From NCBI GenBank assembly GCA_002733385.1, contig NVVO01000024.1, positions 14,124-19,869 on the forward strand: 5,746 bases of DNA, read 5' to 3'. Positions 1 to 4,328 of the stretch are shown here, piece by piece (within the stretch, counting starts at the first letter, position 1; each line of letters begins with the position of its first letter). The notes below the pieces were generated by a model that searched no databases, was not told where the DNA came from, and worked only from the letters and a program-made list of their open reading frames with translations. This stretch comes from Robiginitomaculum sp. (GTDB taxonomy: Bacteria > Pseudomonadota > Alphaproteobacteria > Caulobacterales > Maricaulaceae). The position numbers were made by a program, and so were the translations under genes.

Positions 1-755
1 TGTTGGAGCTGGTCGAAATGGAAATCCGCGAGCTTTTGAGTTCTTACGATTATCCTGGCGACGACATTCCGATTGTCATGGGTTCCGCATTGGCGGCGCT
101 TGAAGGTAAAAATCCTGAAATCGGCGAAGAAAGCATTCGCAAATTGATGGCGGCGGTCGACGAATATATTCCCCAGCCCAAGCGCGACATTGACAAGCCT
201 TTCTTGTTGCCGATCGAAGATGTGTTTTCTATCTCTGGGCGCGGTACGGTTGTCACGGGCCGGGTTGAGCGCGGTGTGATCAATGTTGGTGACAGTATTG
301 AAATCGTTGGTGTTAAAGACACCCAGACAACGACTTGTACCGGTGTTGAAATGTTCCGCAAGCTGCTTGACCGCGGTGAAGCTGGTGACAATGTTGGTGT
401 GCTGATCCGGGGTATTGACCGCGAAAAAGTTGAGCGCGGGCAAGTATTGTGTAAGCCTGGTTCTGTGACGCCGCACAAGAAATTTGTTGGTGAAGCTTAT
501 ATCTTGACCAAGGAAGAGGGTGGTCGTCATACGCCGTTCTTTGACAATTACCGTCCGCAGTTTTACTTCCGTACAACGGATGTGACCGGTATTGTGACCT
601 TGAACAAGGGCACGGAAATGGTGATGCCTGGCGACAATGTCGAGATCAATGTTGATCTGATTGTCCCCATCGCCATGGAAGAAAGCTTACGTTTTGCCAT
701 CCGCGAAGGCGGGCGCACGGTAGGTGCCGGCGTTGTTGGTAAGATTGTAGAGTAG
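1..755 (+). CDS. tuf: Elongation factor Tu, 3' part (5' end outside window)
   Basis: EF-Tu is the GTPase that carries aminoacyl-tRNA to the ribosomal A site. About 250 C-terminal residues are present and roughly 145 N-terminal residues, including the P-loop and NKxD motif, lie upstream. The TTG at 3 is an internal Leu codon inside the family segment LELVEMEIREL, not a start. Visible in order (fragment numbering): the end of the G domain with the G5 motif SAL at 28-30, domain 2 from about FLLPIEDVF (67-75) with GRGTVVTGRVERG, and domain 3 from about PGSVTPH (152-158) with RPQFYFRTTDVTG (184-196) and the terminal IREGGRTVGAGVVGKIVE. It ends in TAG at 753-755 with no frameshift. No terminator hairpin follows, so transcription may continue into tRNA-Trp and secE. 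Whether the genome has a second tuf copy cannot be seen here. Confidence 0.98.
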   Translation, partial: LELVEMEIRELLSSYDYPGDDIPIVMGSALAALEGKNPEIGEESIRKLMAAVDEYIPQPKRDIDKPFLLPIEDVFSISGRGTVVTGRVERGVINVGDSIEIVGVKDTQTTTCTGVEMFRKLLDRGEAGDNVGVLIRGIDREKVERGQVLCKPGSVTPHKKFVGEAYILTKEEGGRHTPFFDNYRPQFYFRTTDVTGIVTLNKGTEMVMPGDNVEINVDLIVPIAMEESLRFAIREGGRTVGAGVVGKIVE

Positions 756-792
756 CAAGAGGCGTGTAGTGAGCGCAGTGAACGACAGGGAA
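756..792 (+). repeat. 37-bp direct repeat, copy A
   Basis: This copy begins CAAGAGGCG immediately after the tuf stop codon and contains the core GTGAGCGCAGTGAACGAC. Copy B lies 46 bp downstream and differs at only 3 of 37 positions. The core is built of short related units (GAGCG, CAGTG, AACG). It does not fold into a good hairpin and encodes nothing obvious. Similar GAGCGCAGCGAACGA strings are familiar to me as dispersed motifs in bacterial genomes, but that is recollection, not a search result. Confidence 0.85.
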
Positions 793-793
793 A

Positions 794-799
794 TATAAT
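794..799 (+). promoter_or_regulatory. Possible -10 box ahead of tRNA-Trp
   Basis: A perfect TATAAT hexamer sits between the two repeat copies, about 48 bp before the mature tRNA 5' end. Initiation some 7 bp downstream would give a tRNA precursor with a 5' leader of roughly 40 nt for RNase P. No TTGACA-like -35 box lies at 16-18 bp upstream (the sequence there is GAGCGC) and there is no extended -10 TG. A promoter for tRNA-Trp-secE-nusG here is therefore only a suggestion; read-through from tuf is the alternative. Confidence 0.25.
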
Positions 800-801
800 G
801 T

Positions 802-838
802 CAAGAGGCGTAGAGTGAGCGCAGCGAACGACAGGGAA
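802..838 (+). repeat. 37-bp direct repeat, copy B
   Basis: This is the second copy of the element following tuf, again starting CAAGAGGCG, with the core GTGAGCGCAGCGAACGAC. It differs from copy A at three positions (two just after GGCG, one in the core). Like copy A, it is followed by a TATAAT-like string, here TGTAAT at 839-844. It ends 8 bp before the tRNA gene, so that string is too close to the tRNA to act as its -10 box. The pair probably arose by local tandem duplication. Confidence 0.85.
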
Positions 839-846
839 TGTAATAA

Positions 847-922
847 AGAGGTGTAGCTCAGTTGGTAGAGCATCGGTCTCCAAAACCGAGGGTCGGGAGT
901 TCGAGTCTCTCCACCTCTGCCA
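847..922 (+). tRNA. trnW: tRNA-Trp (anticodon CCA)
   Basis: The gene is a complete 76-nt cloverleaf with the 3' CCA encoded (920-922). The acceptor stem AGAGGTG (847-853) pairs perfectly with CACCTCT (912-918), and the discriminator is G919. The D arm contains AGCTCAGTTGGTAGAGC. The anticodon stem TCGGT/ACCGA (873-877/885-889) closes the loop CTCCAAA with anticodon CCA at 880-882. The T stem GGGAG/CTCTC (895-899/907-911), with one G-U pair, closes the loop TTCGAGT. It reads UGG codons. It lies between tuf and secE, 27 bp before the secE start, which suggests a mixed tRNA-mRNA transcript needing RNase P and 3' processing. Confidence 0.98.
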
Positions 923-949
923 GCTAGGATACGCAACAGAAAGAAAACT

Positions 950-1162
950 ATGGCTGAAAAAACCAAACAAAAAATCGGGCCGGTGAAATATTTGGCTCAG
1001 GTACGCGCCGAAGGGCGCAAGGTTGTCTGGCCGAGCATGCGCGAGACTGTGACTACGACAATTATGGTTGTCATCGTTATGATTATTTTTGGCATATTCT
1101 TTTTCTTCGTTGATTGGGCTGCGGCTAACGGCACAACGGCTATACTTAAGATAGGAACCTAA
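950..1162 (+). CDS. secE: Preprotein translocase subunit SecE
   Basis: SecE is the small essential subunit that clamps SecY in the inner-membrane SecYEG protein-export channel. This 70-residue protein is the short, single-span form; E. coli SecE is longer with three spans. A basic cytoplasmic N-terminus is followed by the conserved amphipathic segment RAEGRKVVWPSMRET (about 19-33) with the family's K-V-x-WP motif. One hydrophobic span follows at about 37-56 (IMVVIVMIIFGIFFFFVDW), then a short tail. The ATG at 950 is preceded only by a weak purine run (AGAAAG); a better AGGA lies too far upstream. It is adjacent to nusG, the usual order in bacteria. Confidence 0.95.
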   Translation: MAEKTKQKIGPVKYLAQVRAEGRKVVWPSMRETVTTTIMVVIVMIIFGIFFFFVDWAAANGTTAILKIGT

Positions 1163-1163
1163 C

Positions 1164-1697
1164 GTGGCAGCTAAGTGGTATATTGTTCAGGCGCATTCAA
1201 ATTTTGAAAAGCGCGTTCAGGAAAGTTTGATTTCCGAGGCCGAGCAAAAGGGTTTGTCCCATTTGTTCGAGGAAATTCTGGTGCCCACCGAACATGTTGT
1301 CGAGATTCGTCGTGGCCGCAAGGTCGAGAGTGAGCGTAAGTATTTCCCCGGTTATGTGCTGGTGAAAATGGATTTGACCGATGAGGCTTATCATCTGGTC
1401 AAGAACACACCGAAAGTGTCAGGGTTTTTGGGGTCGCTTAATAAGCCAATGCCGGTTTCGGAAGCTGAAGTGCAACGGATTGTTGGGCAAATTGCCGCGT
1501 CCGAAGATGCGCCGCAGCCAACGATTATATTTGAAATTGGCGAAAAAGTTAAAGTTGTCGATGGTCATTTCCAGTCCTTTGAGGGCAATGTGGAAGATAT
1601 TGATATCGAGAATTCGCGCCTCAAAGTGCTGATAAATATTTTTGGCCGGGGGACCCCGGTCGAGTTGGAATATGCTCAGGTTGAGAAATTGAACTGA
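1164..1697 (+). CDS. nusG: Transcription termination/antitermination factor NusG
   Basis: NusG binds RNA polymerase across the clefts of the beta and beta' subunits. It suppresses pausing, supports Rho-dependent termination and contacts ribosomal protein S10 to couple transcription with translation. The protein has 177 residues, the normal length. The NGN domain (about 3-115) shows KWYIVQAHSNFEKRV, the signature FPGYVLVKM (61-69) and VSGFLG. The C-terminal KOW domain (about 124-177) shows GEKVKVVDGHFQSFEG and IFGRGTPVELEY. The start is GTG at 1164, giving the expected MAAKWYIVQ N-terminus, one base after the secE stop. Its Shine-Dalgarno AGGA (1153-1156) lies inside the secE coding end, so the two genes are probably translationally coupled. 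Confidence 0.97.
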   Translation: MAAKWYIVQAHSNFEKRVQESLISEAEQKGLSHLFEEILVPTEHVVEIRRGRKVESERKYFPGYVLVKMDLTDEAYHLVKNTPKVSGFLGSLNKPMPVSEAEVQRIVGQIAASEDAPQPTIIFEIGEKVKVVDGHFQSFEGNVEDIDIENSRLKVLINIFGRGTPVELEYAQVEKLN

Positions 1698-1709
1698 GTT
1701 TAAAATTTT

Positions 1710-1749
1710 GTGGGAGAGGGTGTGTAAGTCCATACGCTTCTCTGACCAC
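1710..1749 (+). promoter_or_regulatory. Leader hairpin upstream of rplK, likely L1 autoregulatory site
   Basis: In the 116-bp nusG-rplK spacer the RNA can fold as a broken hairpin. GTGG (1710-1713) pairs with CCAC (1746-1749), AGAG (1715-1718) with CTCT (1740-1743), and GTGTG (1720-1724) with CATAC (1731-1735, one G-U), closing a 6-nt loop TAAGTC. The GTGGGAG side and GACCAC side resemble the L1-binding part of 23S rRNA (GGUGGGAGGC ... ACCACC in E. coli, from memory). Free L1 binding the rplKA leader to repress translation is established in E. coli. Its operation here is inferred from position and similarity. Confidence 0.65.
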
Positions 1750-1803
1750 GAAACACACCGCTGCGGGCATTGGGCTCAAAGCAAGCGCACAGAGCGCATA
1801 TTT

Positions 1804-1807
1804 GGAG
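1804..1807 (+). promoter_or_regulatory. Ribosome binding site of rplK
   Basis: GGAG lies 6 nt before the ATG at 1814 and about 55 nt after the presumed L1-binding hairpin. Repression would therefore have to act at a distance, by blocking ribosome access or altering downstream folding, rather than by directly covering this site. Confidence 0.75.
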
Positions 1808-1813
1808 TGAAAC

Positions 1814-2242
1814 ATGGCGAAGAAGATTGAAGGGTATATCAAATTGATCATACCCGCCGGGGCAGCCAACCCGGCACCACCGCTGGGGCCTGCCCTTGGT
1901 CAGCGCGGCGTAAATATTATGGAGTTCGCCAAGGCGTTTAACTCCAAAACTGGCGATATGGAAAAGAACATTCCCGTGCCGACCGTCATCACGGTGTTTG
2001 CGGACAAGTCTTTTACGTTCGAAACCAAAACCCCGCCTGCCAGCTATTATCTTAAAAAAGCGGTTGGTCGCGATAGCGGTTCCAACGAACCTGGGCGTGA
2101 TATGGTTGCCACGGTGACCATGGCCCAGTGTAAGGAAATTGCAGAGATGAAATTCCCTGATCTGACCGCAAATGATTTGGACGCAGGTGCCAAAATCATT
2201 GCTGGTTCGGCTAGATCAATGGGCTTTGAGGTGACGGAGTAA
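1814..2242 (+). CDS. rplK: 50S ribosomal protein L11
   Basis: L11 binds the GTPase-associated centre of 23S rRNA at the base of the L7/L12 stalk and takes part in elongation-factor function and stringent-response sensing. The protein has 142 residues, the standard length. The N-terminal domain (about 1-70) carries the proline-rich segment PAGAANPAPPLGPALGQRG (14-32), the region known to meet elongation factors and thiopeptide antibiotics. The linker KTPPASYYLKKA (72-83) leads to the rRNA-binding C-terminal domain, ending GSARSMGFEV. A clear GGAG precedes the ATG. rplA follows after 3 bp, with its ribosome binding site inside the end of this gene, so the pair is almost certainly co-translated. 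Confidence 0.98.
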   Translation: MAKKIEGYIKLIIPAGAANPAPPLGPALGQRGVNIMEFAKAFNSKTGDMEKNIPVPTVITVFADKSFTFETKTPPASYYLKKAVGRDSGSNEPGRDMVATVTMAQCKEIAEMKFPDLTANDLDAGAKIIAGSARSMGFEVTE

Positions 2243-2245
2243 ATC

Positions 2246-2941
2246 ATGGCACACGGAAAAAGATATAAGGCCGCACTGGCCAGCGTAGACCGCAATAAAA
2301 CCTACAACGTCAAGGATGCTGTGGGTATGGTCAAGAAAAATGCAAATGCCAAGTTCGACGAAACCATAGAACTTGCCATCAATTTGGGTGTAGACCCGCG
2401 CCACGCCGACCAAATGGTCCGCGGTGTGTGTAAATTGCCTAGCGGTACGGGGCGCTCTTTGCGGGTCGCCGTATTTGCCAAGGACGCCAAGGCCGAGGAA
2501 GCGCTCAAGGCTGGTGCCGACATAGTAGGAGCCGATGATTTGGCCGCCAAAATTCAGGCGGGCGAAATCGACTTTGATAAAGTCATTGCCACACCCGACA
2601 TGATGCCATTGGTTGGTCGTCTCGGTAAAATCCTTGGCCCCAAAGGCATGATGCCAAACCCGAAAGTGGGTACGGTCACCATGGATGTGGCCAAGGCGGT
2701 CGCAGATTCCAAAGGCGGCGCGGTCGAGTTTCGGGTTGAAAAAGCCGGCATTATCCACGCAGGTGTTGGTAAAGCCAGTTTCTCCGAGGAGGCTCTTGCA
2801 CTCAATGTCAGCGCGTTTTTGGGTTCGATCATGAAGGCCAAGCCGACAGGTGCCAAGGGCACTTATATGAAAAGTGTAACACTGAGCTCAACTATGGGGC
2901 CAGGCGTAAAGATAGACGTGTCGGAAGCGACAGCGTCATAA
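2246..2941 (+). CDS. rplA: 50S ribosomal protein L1
   Basis: L1 forms the mobile stalk on the E-site side of the large subunit that helps release deacylated tRNA. It is also the known translational repressor of its own operon. The protein has 231 residues, the usual length. Family landmarks are KFDETIELAINLGVDPRHADQ (about 36-56), the RGVCKLPSGTG loop (59-69), the signature GKILGPKGMMPNPKVGTV (127-144) and the C-terminal GTYMKSVTLSSTMGPG (215-230 approx.). The ATG at 2246 is served by GGAG at 2236-2239, inside the rplK 3' end. L1 is the natural partner of the hairpin upstream of rplK. The gene ends in TAA at 2939-2941. Confidence 0.98.
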   Translation: MAHGKRYKAALASVDRNKTYNVKDAVGMVKKNANAKFDETIELAINLGVDPRHADQMVRGVCKLPSGTGRSLRVAVFAKDAKAEEALKAGADIVGADDLAAKIQAGEIDFDKVIATPDMMPLVGRLGKILGPKGMMPNPKVGTVTMDVAKAVADSKGGAVEFRVEKAGIIHAGVGKASFSEEALALNVSAFLGSIMKAKPTGAKGTYMKSVTLSSTMGPGVKIDVSEATAS

Positions 2942-2949
2942 CAATAAAA

Positions 2950-2966
2950 GGGCGCTTTATGCGCCC
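2950..2966. other. GC-rich hairpin just after rplA
   Basis: GGGCGC (2950-2955) and GCGCCC (2961-2966) form a perfect 6-bp stem with loop TTTAT, nine bases after the rplA stop. On the + strand no T-run follows (GAACAG), so it is not a standard terminator for rplKA. It may stabilise or mark the 3' end of that message. Read on the minus strand, the same stem is followed by TTTTATTGTTA, closer to an intrinsic terminator, although no minus-strand gene is recognisable here. Confidence 0.5.
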
Positions 2967-3003
2967 GAACAGATTTGGCGTGAGGTGACTTCCGCCGATG
3001 TTC

Positions 3004-3031
3004 GTAATGGTCGCCGTAAGATGGCCATTAC
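3004..3031 (+). other. 9-bp hairpin in the rplA-rplJ spacer
   Basis: GTAATGGTC (3004-3012) pairs with GGCCATTAC (3023-3031) over nine bases with one G-U, closing the 10-nt loop GCCGTAAGAT. No T-tract follows. A smaller hairpin, GTAGC/GCTAC (3051-3055/3062-3066), comes next and is followed by TTAATTAAA. These occupy the first half of the 288-bp gene-free region 2942-3229. I recognise no gene in this half; any regulatory or processing role is unproven. Confidence 0.5.
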
Positions 3032-3078
3032 ATTGTCCGAGATCACGGGTGTAGCCATTTTGCTACTTAATTAAAGCC

Positions 3079-3217
3079 GGTGTGAGACAGAGCAAAAACT
3101 GAATTTGGCTATCTAGCCGAGACGTTCGAGCCCTGGGACAGCAAACCGTACCGGTTTTCGCTCTTGGCGAGAGTTGGTACACCTAAACGGCGCACCCATG
3201 GGGGGTTCGCCACCAAC
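3079..3217 (+). promoter_or_regulatory. rplJ leader RNA, presumed L10(L12) autoregulatory region
   Basis: This leader sits where L10 leaders control rplJL in well-studied bacteria. A long-range stem pairs AGAGC+AAAA (3089-3097) with TTTT+GCTCT (3155-3158 and 3160-3164), with one bulged C. A second stem pairs GTTGGT (3173-3178) with ACCAAC (3212-3217). It continues, after a 10-nt one-sided loop (3179-3188), with GGCG/CGCC (3189-3192/3208-3211). This structure ends directly against the rplJ ribosome binding site, so ligand-dependent folding could control access to it. The one-sided loop flanked by two stems is what an asymmetric protein-binding (kink-turn-like) element would look like. L10 binding is inferred from gene context, not shown. 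Confidence 0.55.
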
Positions 3218-3223
3218 AGGGAG
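3218..3223 (+). promoter_or_regulatory. Ribosome binding site fixing the rplJ start
   Basis: AGGGAG lies 6 nt before the ATG at 3230. This decides the start: an in-frame TTG at 3164 would add 22 residues translated from the structured leader and has no comparable Shine-Dalgarno sequence. Confidence 0.85.
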
Positions 3224-3229
3224 ACCGCA

Positions 3230-3745
3230 ATGGATCGAAACGAAAAACGTGAACAGGTTAAAATGCTGGAAGGCATTTTTACTGCGAGCGGATCCGTCGT
3301 TATGGCTGAATATTCAGGCATGACAGTTGCGGAACTGACTGATTTGCGCGCTAAACTCCGTGAGGAGAACGCAACGATCAGAGTTGTTAAAAACCGTCTC
3401 GCTAAAATCGCACTCAAAGGAACGCCGGGCGAAGGTCTGGCCGACTTGTTCAAAGGACCGGTAGCAATTGCCTACTGCGAAGACATGATCAGTGCGGCGA
3501 AAGTGACCGTAAAATTTGCCAAGGACAATGATAATTTCAATGTCCTGGGCGGTATTGCGGGCGAAGACATCATGGATGTCGCTGGTATTGTTGTATTGTC
3601 ATCAATGCCGTCGCGCGAAGAACTTATTGGCATGGTGGCTGCAAGGCTACTGGGTCAAGCATCCGAAATCGGATCTCGTTTGAATGCACCAGGGAGCGCG
3701 CTTGCTGGCGCAATTTCGGTCATTGAAGAACGGGCCGCCGCCTAA
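3230..3745 (+). CDS. rplJ: 50S ribosomal protein L10
   Basis: L10 anchors the L7/L12 dimers to 23S rRNA to form the flexible stalk that recruits translational GTPases. With L12 it is the classic repressor of rplJL translation. From the ATG at 3230 the protein has 171 residues, starting MDRNEKREQV. The N-terminal rRNA-binding globular domain (about 1-125) includes MAEYSGMTVAELTDLR (25-40), the basic RVVKNRLAKIAL (51-62) and LFKGPVAIAY. The C-terminal helical tail from about 127 (PSREELIGMVAARLLG ... ISVIEERAAA) is the L12-binding helix. It is about 45 residues long, longer than in E. coli L10 as I recall it. Stop TAA at 3743-3745; rplL follows after 71 bp. Confidence 0.96.
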   Translation: MDRNEKREQVKMLEGIFTASGSVVMAEYSGMTVAELTDLRAKLREENATIRVVKNRLAKIALKGTPGEGLADLFKGPVAIAYCEDMISAAKVTVKFAKDNDNFNVLGGIAGEDIMDVAGIVVLSSMPSREELIGMVAARLLGQASEIGSRLNAPGSALAGAISVIEERAAA

Positions 3746-3816
3746 AGAAGAGTTAAGAGATTTTAACAATAATCAGTATTCGTAACACTCGAACTGAAAC
3801 TTAAAAGGAAACTAAA

Positions 3817-4185
3817 ATGGCTGATATAGCTAAACTTGCAAAAGACCTGATGGGCTTGACCATCATGGAAGCAAAAGAACTCAACGATATTCTTGAAGAA
3901 AACGGTATCAAAGCCGCTGCTGCTGTTGCAGTTGCTGGCCCTGCTGCTGGCGGCGGCGAAGCCGTCGAAGAACAAACCGAATTTGATGTTATTATGACAT
4001 CATTCGGCGAAAAGAAAATCAATGTGATTAAAGAAGTCCGCACCATCACCGGTCTTGGCCTGAAAGACGCCAAAGACCTGGTTGAAGCGGCACCTAAAGC
4101 CGTCAAAGAAGGCGTCTCCAAGGATGAAGCCGAAGAGGTTAAGGCCAAGCTGGAAGCAGCTGGCGCCACCGTCGAGGTTAAATAG
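3817..4185 (+). CDS. rplL: 50S ribosomal protein L7/L12
   Basis: L7/L12 is the multicopy, dimeric stalk protein that captures EF-Tu and EF-G and stimulates their GTP hydrolysis. The protein has 122 residues, normal length. The N-terminal dimerisation and L10-binding helices span about 1-31 (IAKLAKDLMGLTIMEAKELND). A flexible Ala/Gly-rich hinge follows at about 32-51 (KAAAAVAVAGPAAGGGEAVEE). The globular C-terminal domain (about 52-122) carries the factor-binding surface EVRTITGLGLKDAKDLVE (73-90). AAGGA at 3805-3809, 7 nt before the ATG, is a good ribosome binding site, as suits a protein made in excess over other ribosomal proteins. The 71-bp spacer before it holds only a weak AT-rich hairpin, GTTAA/TTAAC (3752-3756/3763-3767). 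Confidence 0.98.
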   Translation: MADIAKLAKDLMGLTIMEAKELNDILEENGIKAAAAVAVAGPAAGGGEAVEEQTEFDVIMTSFGEKKINVIKEVRTITGLGLKDAKDLVEAAPKAVKEGVSKDEAEEVKAKLEAAGATVEVK

Positions 4186-4192
4186 TCTACCC

Positions 4193-4231
4193 GTTCGGCG
4201 CACGCGGTTCCGTGTGCGCCGAACACTTTTT
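4193..4231 (+). terminator. Strong intrinsic terminator or attenuator between rplL and rpoB
   Basis: GTTCGGCGCAC (4193-4203) pairs perfectly with GTGCGCCGAAC (4214-4224). Three more pairs inside (G-U, C-G, G-C) make a 14-bp stem with the tetraloop GTTC. After AC, a run of five T residues follows at 4227-4231. It begins 7 bp after the rplL stop. The analogous site in E. coli is a partial terminator that lets only a fraction of transcripts continue into rpoBC. Here the stem is long but the T-run short and displaced by two bases, which would fit incomplete termination. Confidence 0.85.
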
Positions 4232-4263
4232 ACACCGCTTGAAGGTGTGCTGAACGGAACAGC
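4232..4263 (+). other. Two small tandem hairpins after the terminator
   Basis: ACACC (4232-4236) pairs with GGTGT (4244-4248) around a 7-nt loop, and GCTG (4249-4252) pairs immediately after with CAGC (4260-4263). They could be processing or stability elements in read-through transcripts. A TTGAAG at 4239-4244 with TAAAAA at 4264-4269 is too poorly spaced (19 bp) and too weak for me to call a promoter. Confidence 0.35.
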
Positions 4264-4284
4264 TAAAAATTTCGAAAGAATTTA

Positions 4285-4306
4285 GAGAGACATATTTTGG
4301 TCTCTC
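4285..4306 (+). other. Hairpin in the rpoB leader
   Basis: GAGAGAC (4285-4291) pairs with GTCTCTC (4300-4306) over seven perfect base pairs with the 8-nt loop ATATTTTG. It ends 10 nt before the rpoB ribosome binding site, so it could insulate the translation start or serve as an RNase site separating rplJL from rpoB mRNA. In E. coli an RNase III site lies in the equivalent spacer. The function here is inferred. Confidence 0.55.
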
Positions 4307-4316
4307 GCATTAAAAA

Positions 4317-4320
4317 AAGG
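4317..4320 (+). promoter_or_regulatory. Ribosome binding site of rpoB
   Basis: AAGG at the end of a seven-A run lies 8 nt before the ATG at 4329. It supports that start, which also gives the expected family N-terminus MSLSFTGKKRIRKSFGK. Confidence 0.7.
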
Positions 4321-4328
4321 TGTCTTTG

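Noticed and set aside
563..970. Minus-strand open frames of 135 and 106 residues covering the tRNA-Trp gene
   Set aside because: They are the antisense translation of tRNA-Trp; phrases such as RFWRPMLYQLSYT are a familiar annotation artefact at tRNA loci. They also overlap the tuf end and the repeats.
1681..1709. Possible promoter before rplK: TTGAGA (1681-1686) with TAAAAT (1701-1706)
   Set aside because: The spacer is only 14 bp and the hexamers are weak; the AT-rich stretch alone is not enough to call a promoter.
2216..2758. Minus-strand open frame of 180 residues opposite rplA
   Set aside because: It lies wholly opposite the clearly recognised L1 and L11 genes and resembles no protein I know.
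2916..3074. A 52-codon open stretch overlapping the rplA end and spacer, with a possible GTG start at 2985 (29 residues)
   Set aside because: There is no Shine-Dalgarno, no recognisable family, and it overlaps the spacer hairpins. Open runs of this length are expected by chance.
3164..3229. Upstream in-frame TTG start that would lengthen L10 by 22 residues
   Set aside because: The extension translates the structured leader, has no good ribosome binding site and does not look like L10. The ATG at 3230 has AGGGAG at proper spacing and gives the normal length.
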